NCBI GenBank assembly: GCA_964626495.1
Contig: CAZVFT010000012.1
Span: forward strand, 1 to 35,634
Direction: 5' to 3'
Length of the DNA: 35,634 bases
DNA from: JACNLN01 sp964626495
GTDB taxonomy: Bacteria > Fidelibacterota > Marinisomatia > Marinisomatales > CAZVFT01
Shown here: positions 32,245 to 35,634 of the stretch, piece after piece
How positions within the stretch are numbered: the first letter of the stretch is position 1
Layout of the letters: every line of letters starts with the position of its first letter
Translations under genes and position numbers: made by a program
The notes under the pieces: model-generated
What the model saw: only the letters and a program-made list of their open reading frames with translations
The model's database searches: none
Told to the model about the DNA's origin: nothing

Positions 32245-33135
32245 ATGAAAAACACACTTATACCTATTATTTTACTAGCTGGCTTTTGCCTGTATGGGCA
32301 ACAGTGGGGCTGGGGTGCTAATGATGCTGTTGAGGAGGTAGAGAATGGTGCCATGAACTATTCCAATGGCTGGGTGACAGCCACCGGCATCGGTGCCATA
32401 AGTCCATTGGCTCAAAATGCAGGGATGGCAAGAGCTACAGCCGTCAGAGCAGCAAAAATAGATGCCATGAGAAATCTATTAGAGGCGGTTATGGCAGTAA
32501 CTGTGACATCAGAAACAACAGTGCGGGGATCAGCGGTGGAAAATGACGTTATTAAAACAAGTGTAGAAGGAATGGTTAAAGGAGCAAAAATGCTTGATTT
32601 AAACGGGGACGGAAAAGTTGACTACAGCAGTGATATTCGTTATCTCAGCGATACATCTATCGAGATTGAAATGGGGGTTCATATGTCGGGAATTTCCAGT
32701 ATTATCTATCCCACAACCGGTTATGCAGTGGCTCCACCTCCAGCTGCTGAAGTGGAGACTCCAACCCCGGAAATTGTACCCACTCCGAAACCCACAACCA
32801 TCACTGGTTTGATCATAGATGCGCAGGGACTGGAAGTCCGACCGGCTATGTCACCAACAATTGTAGACCAGAATGGATCTGTGGTGTACGGTCAGGGGAA
32901 TTTTACCCGCGAGTATGCCATTAACTACGGGGTGGCAGGATATTCCAAAGATCTGGCTAAAGCGATGGAAGACCCAAGAGTTGTTGGAAATCCAATGGTG
33001 ATTAAAGCCACAGGCATTGAGGGGACTAATAAAACAGATATAGTCGTTGCAGCAAGTGACGTTTTTAAAATAAGGGATGCCGATCGAACGGGCCAATTCC
33101 TATCCAACTGTCGGGTGATGATCGTTCTTGATTGA
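32245..33135 (+). CDS. LPP20/FlgP-like exported protein with an EF-hand-like insert
   Basis: A 296-residue protein with a signal peptide (KNTLIPIILLAGFCLYGQ). The LPP20-like core is GWVTATGIGAISPLAQNAGMARATAVRAAKIDAMRNLLEAV, then VTSETTVRGSAV, then SIEIEMGVHMSGI. In the middle is DLNGDGKVD (residues 118-126, bases 32596-32622), a calcium-loop-like sequence that LPP20 proteins do not usually have. A proline-rich linker (PAAEVETPTPEIVPTPKP) precedes a second domain (TGLIIDAQGLEVRPAMSPTIVD) with repeated strands up to RVMIVLD. GGAGG five bases before the ATG at 32245 fixes the start. It follows the FlgT-like gene by 15 bp and is likely in one operon with it. Function is unknown. Confidence 0.75.
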   Translation: MKNTLIPIILLAGFCLYGQQWGWGANDAVEEVENGAMNYSNGWVTATGIGAISPLAQNAGMARATAVRAAKIDAMRNLLEAVMAVTVTSETTVRGSAVENDVIKTSVEGMVKGAKMLDLNGDGKVDYSSDIRYLSDTSIEIEMGVHMSGISSIIYPTTGYAVAPPPAAEVETPTPEIVPTPKPTTITGLIIDAQGLEVRPAMSPTIVDQNGSVVYGQGNFTREYAINYGVAGYSKDLAKAMEDPRVVGNPMVIKATGIEGTNKTDIVVAASDVFKIRDADRTGQFLSNCRVMIVLD

Positions 33136-33176
33136 GAATTTTTACAAGCCACGAAGTAAAAAAGGAGGTGACAATA

Positions 33177-33830
33177 ATGTGTAATAAAAAAGTCTATTGG
33201 TATATCCTTATCTGTTTCATGATACCTATTTTTGTGTTAGCTCAAGAAAATAATACATTTCAAGTTGAGCAGGAGGTGATCACAGTGGAGGTTCCGCAAA
33301 TAGAAGATGAAGAGGAAGTAGTTGAACTGGATTTGAAGCCCGGAGACGAGGCGCCGAAATTTACACTAAAAACAACGACAGGCGAGTACGAACTTTTAGG
33401 CAGATGGTCTGGTAAAAAACTCTCTCGCCCAGCCTCTCAACCCACACGGCATGTGGTGGTTGCAAGCTTTTTTGCCACGTGGTGTAAACCGTGTATGAAA
33501 GAACTTCCTCATCTGCAGAATCTTTATGAAAAATATGAGGGGAAGGATATTAAATTTTTTCTCATTGACATCACAGAAGCCACACGAACAGTGGAGGGAA
33601 ACGAGAACTCTCCTGAAGCCGGTCCCTTTTTAAAGGAAAAAGGAATAACTATTCCCGTTCTGCTTGATGTCTATGGAATTGCAAAAAAGGAATATGGCGT
33701 GGTCTCTCTTCCGAGACTCTTTGTGATTGACAAATACCGGAAAATTCAACTTATTAAAAAGGGGTTTCACGAAGGGGACGATTTTGAAGAGGAACTCTCC
33801 TCTGTTATTGATAAGTTTCTGGTAGAATGA
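33177..33830 (+). CDS. TlpA-like thioredoxin-fold protein
   Basis: A 217-residue secreted or membrane-attached thiol-disulfide protein. Its start is fixed by AAGGAGG at 33161-33168 upstream of the ATG; an in-frame GTG or ATG further upstream is not needed. The signal is YWYILICFMIPIFVLAQ. After an acidic, flexible stretch (EEVVELDLKPGDEAPKF), the thioredoxin fold begins, with FFATWCKPCMKELPHLQNLYEKY holding the active-site Cys-Lys-Pro-Cys. The cis-proline is in VVSLPRLFVID. The family (TlpA/ResA) reduces disulfides in the periplasm, for example in cytochrome c or CsgG-like proteins. It probably is cotranscribed with the FlgT- and LPP20-like genes, with a partner among the Cys-containing envelope proteins. 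Confidence 0.85.
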   Translation: MCNKKVYWYILICFMIPIFVLAQENNTFQVEQEVITVEVPQIEDEEEVVELDLKPGDEAPKFTLKTTTGEYELLGRWSGKKLSRPASQPTRHVVVASFFATWCKPCMKELPHLQNLYEKYEGKDIKFFLIDITEATRTVEGNENSPEAGPFLKEKGITIPVLLDVYGIAKKEYGVVSLPRLFVIDKYRKIQLIKKGFHEGDDFEEELSSVIDKFLVE

Positions 33831-33890
33831 GGTTTTTTAAGGATCTATCTATAAAAATTGAGGGGGAATTAACAAATTTTATGGAATATT

Positions 33891-33912
33891 GATGTGATAC
33901 CTACATCACATC
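33891..33912. promoter_or_regulatory. 22-bp perfect palindrome, CRP-like half-sites
   Basis: GATGTGAT (33891-33898), six bases, then ATCACATC (33905-33912). The half-sites resemble CRP/FNR-type sites, but the spacing is two bases longer than a standard CRP site. It lies after the TlpA-like gene and before the MITE-like element and the CsgG-like gene, so it could control the latter. Confidence 0.4.
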
Positions 33913-33944
33913 ATGTAAGTAAAAAATGTGTTAATATTACTAAT

Positions 33945-34064
33945 GAGTCCACTCCGAAAAGGTATTTTCACAAAATATGGGATTTCTGATTTCATATATT
34001 GTTGAAGATAACGTCTCACTACCTGTCAGGCTCTTGACTGATTAGCGGTTTCTGGAGTAGACTC
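33945..34064. mobile_element. MITE-like element, copy 2 (120 bp)
   Basis: Ends are GAGTCCACTCC (33945-33955) and GGAGTAGACTC (34054-34064), an inverted repeat matching at 10 of 11 positions. A perfect 6-bp direct repeat ACTAAT flanks it (33939-33944 and 34065-34070). It contains one GTCAGGC-N4-GACTGAT palindrome (34025-34042). The interior matches copy 1 at 18317-18524, which is longer by a tandem duplication and two short insertions. There is no coding capacity. Confidence 0.8.
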
Positions 34065-34094
34065 ACTAATGGAAGAATAAAAAAGGGAATTCAT

Positions 34095-34805
34095 ATGAAG
34101 TTTATTATAAAACCGCTTTCCATCTTACTTGCCTGGACCATTTTTACTGCTACGTTTCCCGTGCGGATATTTTCGCAGGAAGCTGAAAAGTTGAATGTTG
34201 CTATCCTCAATCTTGAGGGGCTTGGTATTTCTGCCATGGAAGCAGCAACGCTGACAGACCGCCTTCGTTCAGAGATGGTGGATATTGGCGTTTTTATGGT
34301 TGTGGAACGTGGACAGATGGAAATGATACTTGAAGAACAGGGCTTTCAACAAACAGGATGTACATCCGCGGAGTGTGCAGTGGAGGTAGGTAAACTACTG
34401 GGAGTACAAAAAATGGTAACGGGCAGCATTGGGAAAATCGGCAAACTATTCACAGTAGATGTACGGATGTTTGATGTCCTCACCGGAGGAATCGAACGAG
34501 TCTCCAAACGGGATCACCGTGGGGAAGTGGAGGGACTGCTTGGATTGTTAGAGGTTGTAGCTAAAGACCTGGCAGGGATTAAGGAAGAGGAGAAAGTGGA
34601 AGAAGTTGTAACAAAAGCGCCAGAGAAAGAGGAAGTTGTAGAAGTAGCAGAGGAAGCTAAACCAGTCAAGAAAAAGAAAAGTAGATGGCTTTTGTGGACA
34701 ACTCTTGCGGCAGCCGTTGGTGGTGGTGCGTATTACTATTACCTGACGACGCTGGAGGAAGAAATGAAAGACCTCCCCGGACCACCGGCACCGCCAAGTC
34801 ACTAA
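34095..34805 (+). CDS. CsgG/LpoB-like protein with C-terminal membrane segment
   Basis: A 236-residue protein. After a signal or anchor (IKPLSILLAWTIFTATFPVRIFSQ) comes a CsgG/LpoB-like domain at about residues 33-150 (LNVAILNLEGLGISAMEAATLTDRLR, FMVVERGQMEMILEEQGFQ, VGKLLGVQKMVTGSI). Two cysteines in GCTSAECAVE match the conserved pair of this family and could form a disulfide. A Lys/Glu-rich coiled stretch (KEEEKVEEVVTKAPEKEEVVEVAE) leads to a second membrane segment (LLWTTLAAAVGGGAYYYYL) and a short proline-rich tail. It is close to but not clearly in one operon with the TlpA-like gene. Probably an envelope assembly component. The start follows GGGA six bases upstream. Confidence 0.7.
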   Translation: MKFIIKPLSILLAWTIFTATFPVRIFSQEAEKLNVAILNLEGLGISAMEAATLTDRLRSEMVDIGVFMVVERGQMEMILEEQGFQQTGCTSAECAVEVGKLLGVQKMVTGSIGKIGKLFTVDVRMFDVLTGGIERVSKRDHRGEVEGLLGLLEVVAKDLAGIKEEEKVEEVVTKAPEKEEVVEVAEEAKPVKKKKSRWLLWTTLAAAVGGGAYYYYLTTLEEEMKDLPGPPAPPSH

Positions 34806-34817
34806 TGAAAAAAGATG

Positions 34818-34888
34818 AACTCACCCCCGCCTTCGGCACCCCCTCTCTTCACAAGAGAGGGGACTTCACGGAGTGAATGGGGTGAGTT
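34818..34888. repeat. Nested hairpin before the DUF559 gene
   Basis: AACTCACCCC (34818-34827) pairs perfectly with GGGGTGAGTT (34879-34888), and CCCCTCTCT (34840-34848) with AGAGAGGGG (34854-34862). The same decamer AACTCACCCC recurs at 35299-35308 inside the 3' part of the DUF559 gene. Confidence 0.75.
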
Positions 34889-34897
34889 ACTGAAGAC

Positions 34898-35401
34898 ATG
34901 ACCAATAACAAAAAACAACAGAGATCGAAAAAACTTGAAAGGTCAGAGTTCTTGGAACACTACAGACCTGAATATATCAAATATGTCTGCAGGGAACTAC
35001 GGAAGCACCCCACGAAATCGGAAGAAATATTGTGGCAGGCGTTACGAAACCGGAAGTTAGCCGGACTGAAGTTTTACCGGCAGCATCCATTTGGACGCAG
35101 CGTTGTTGATTTCTACTGCCACGAGAAACGTTTAGTCGTAGAAATTGATGGAGGGATTCACAGAAAGACAGATATACAGGAATATGACAGGATGCGTCAG
35201 GAGATGATAGAAGGATATGGTGTGCGATTTTATCGCTGTACATCTGAGGATGTCGAGAATAATTTAGACAGTGTTTTGGAGGGAATCCTGGAGGTGGGAA
35301 CTCACCCCCTGTACAGTCGCTCAGAAGGAGTGTCTACAACGCAAGCTTCTTACCCCGATACAATCGTACCTCCTTACAGGGCAAGCAGGATAAGGAATTA
35401 A
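34898..35401 (+). CDS. DUF559 endonuclease-like protein
   Basis: A 167-residue protein with a DUF559 domain at about residues 25-125. The core runs from RELRKHPTKSEEILWQALRNRKLAGLKFYRQ to FGRSVVDFYCHEKRLVVEIDGGIH, with a D...E-x-D pattern of the PD-(D/E)xK-like nuclease fold (related to Vsr). A final QEYDRMRQEMIEGYGVRFYR completes it. These proteins are common next to restriction systems or as single mobile genes; their substrate is unclear. The last 35 residues (from VGTHPLYSRSEGV) are outside the domain and overlap repeat DNA, so the natural stop may have been lost. No ribosome site is visible before the ATG. Confidence 0.8.
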   Translation: MTNNKKQQRSKKLERSEFLEHYRPEYIKYVCRELRKHPTKSEEILWQALRNRKLAGLKFYRQHPFGRSVVDFYCHEKRLVVEIDGGIHRKTDIQEYDRMRQEMIEGYGVRFYRCTSEDVENNLDSVLEGILEVGTHPLYSRSEGVSTTQASYPDTIVPPYRASRIRN

Positions 35402-35433
35402 ACCTTGCGAAGGTTTCGAACCTTCGCAAGGTT
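35401..35433. repeat. 33-bp perfect palindrome
   Basis: AACCTTGCGAAGGTT (35401-35415), a three-base loop, then AACCTTCGCAAGGTT (35419-35433). Each arm is itself partly repetitive. It starts on the last base of the DUF559 stop codon. No T-run follows, so it is not a standard terminator. Confidence 0.8.
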
Positions 35434-35463
35434 GATTATGATAACCATTTCAGGAGTAAAAAT

Positions 35464-35634
35464 ATGAAATCACGGATCAATGCAGGTCTATTTATATTAA
35501 CATTCTTAATTCTTGCCATGAACCAGGAAATACTGGCAACTACAATTCATGTCCCCGGCGACTACGCTACCATCCAGGCTGGAATAGGCGCTGCCATTAA
35601 CGGCGACACTGTCTTAGTCCAACCTGGCACCTAT
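35464..35634 (+). CDS. Parallel beta-helix protein, 5' part (cut by window end)
   Basis: The frame is open from the ATG at 35464 to the window end, 57 codons. AGGAG seven bases upstream supports the start. The first 24 residues form a signal peptide (NAGLFILTFLILAMNQEILA). The next residues, TTIHVPGDYATIQAGI and GDTVLVQPGTY, are the standard opening of right-handed parallel beta-helix (pectin-lyase-like) proteins of FCB bacteria. These are often long surface proteins, commonly with a type IX sorting tail. The rest is outside the window. Confidence 0.75.
   Translation, partial: MKSRINAGLFILTFLILAMNQEILATTIHVPGDYATIQAGIGAAINGDTVLVQPGTY

Noticed and set aside
35401..35433. Intrinsic terminator after the DUF559 gene
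   Set aside because: A perfect hairpin but no T-run on either strand.
1..35634. CRISPR arrays, tRNA and rRNA genes, integron integrase, prophage genes
   Set aside because: No evenly spaced direct repeats, no tRNA-like cloverleaf sequences, no tyrosine recombinase motifs and no phage structural genes were seen on either strand. A by-eye search can miss a degenerate tRNA.

Overview
The window looks like a chromosomal segment of an uncultured Gram-negative bacterium of the FCB superphylum. Several exported proteins have outer-membrane barrels or lipoboxes. One (7082-9247) ends in a type IX-style C-terminal sorting domain with the signature YPNPFN. The mix of AGGAG-type ribosome sites and genes with no visible site also fits. 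Candidatus Neomarinimicrobiota or a neighbouring phylum (Calditrichota, KSB1) is my best guess; this is inference from protein style, not a database result. Most genes lie on the minus strand. I saw no tRNA, rRNA or CRISPR array.

Layout. 1-9.3 kb: housekeeping and redox genes (flavin reductase, MazG-like pyrophosphohydrolase, EF-Tu domain 2-like protein, exported isoaspartyl methyltransferase, NfnAB transhydrogenase, LysM-like secreted protein, small winged-helix protein, penicillin-acylase-family hydrolase). 9.3-14.3 kb: an accessory island of single minus-strand genes separated by inverted-repeat sites that look like integron attC recombination sites. The cargo is a YbjQ-like membrane protein, a tripartite HipBST toxin-antitoxin operon with three evenly spaced operators, an isoprenylcysteine-methyltransferase-like protein, a Nudix hydrolase and a small membrane-anchored alpha/beta-barrel protein. 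No integrase is present in the window, so if the sites are real this is an integrase-less cassette cluster or the distal part of an integron.

14.4-23 kb: envelope genes (CsgG-domain protein with a likely barrel, ROK sugar kinase) and a minus-strand operon: a peptidase/beta-propeller/Omp85-like barrel fusion, a PQQ-propeller lipoprotein, a 152-residue membrane protein and a propeller lipoprotein. The last gene has been interrupted near its 5' end by a small non-autonomous inverted-repeat element (MITE-like, 6-bp target duplication). Removing the element in silico restores a good lipoprotein signal peptide whose GTG start overlaps the upstream stop codon.

23-29.5 kb: an SDR oxidoreductase, a DUF6544-like lipoprotein, and a minus-strand run with a small secreted protein, LigA DNA ligase, a PAP2 phosphatase and an outer-membrane protein. 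29.8-35.6 kb: a TPR plus SLH-like lipoprotein divergent from a FlgT-like, LPP20-like, TlpA-like and CsgG/LpoB-like series, which suggests an envelope assembly or maintenance locus. It contains a second copy of the MITE-like element. A DUF559 nuclease gene embedded in long hairpins and the start of a parallel beta-helix protein close the window.

Short interspersed palindromes with the core GTCAGGC-N4-GACTGAT occur six times, both alone and inside the MITE-like elements.
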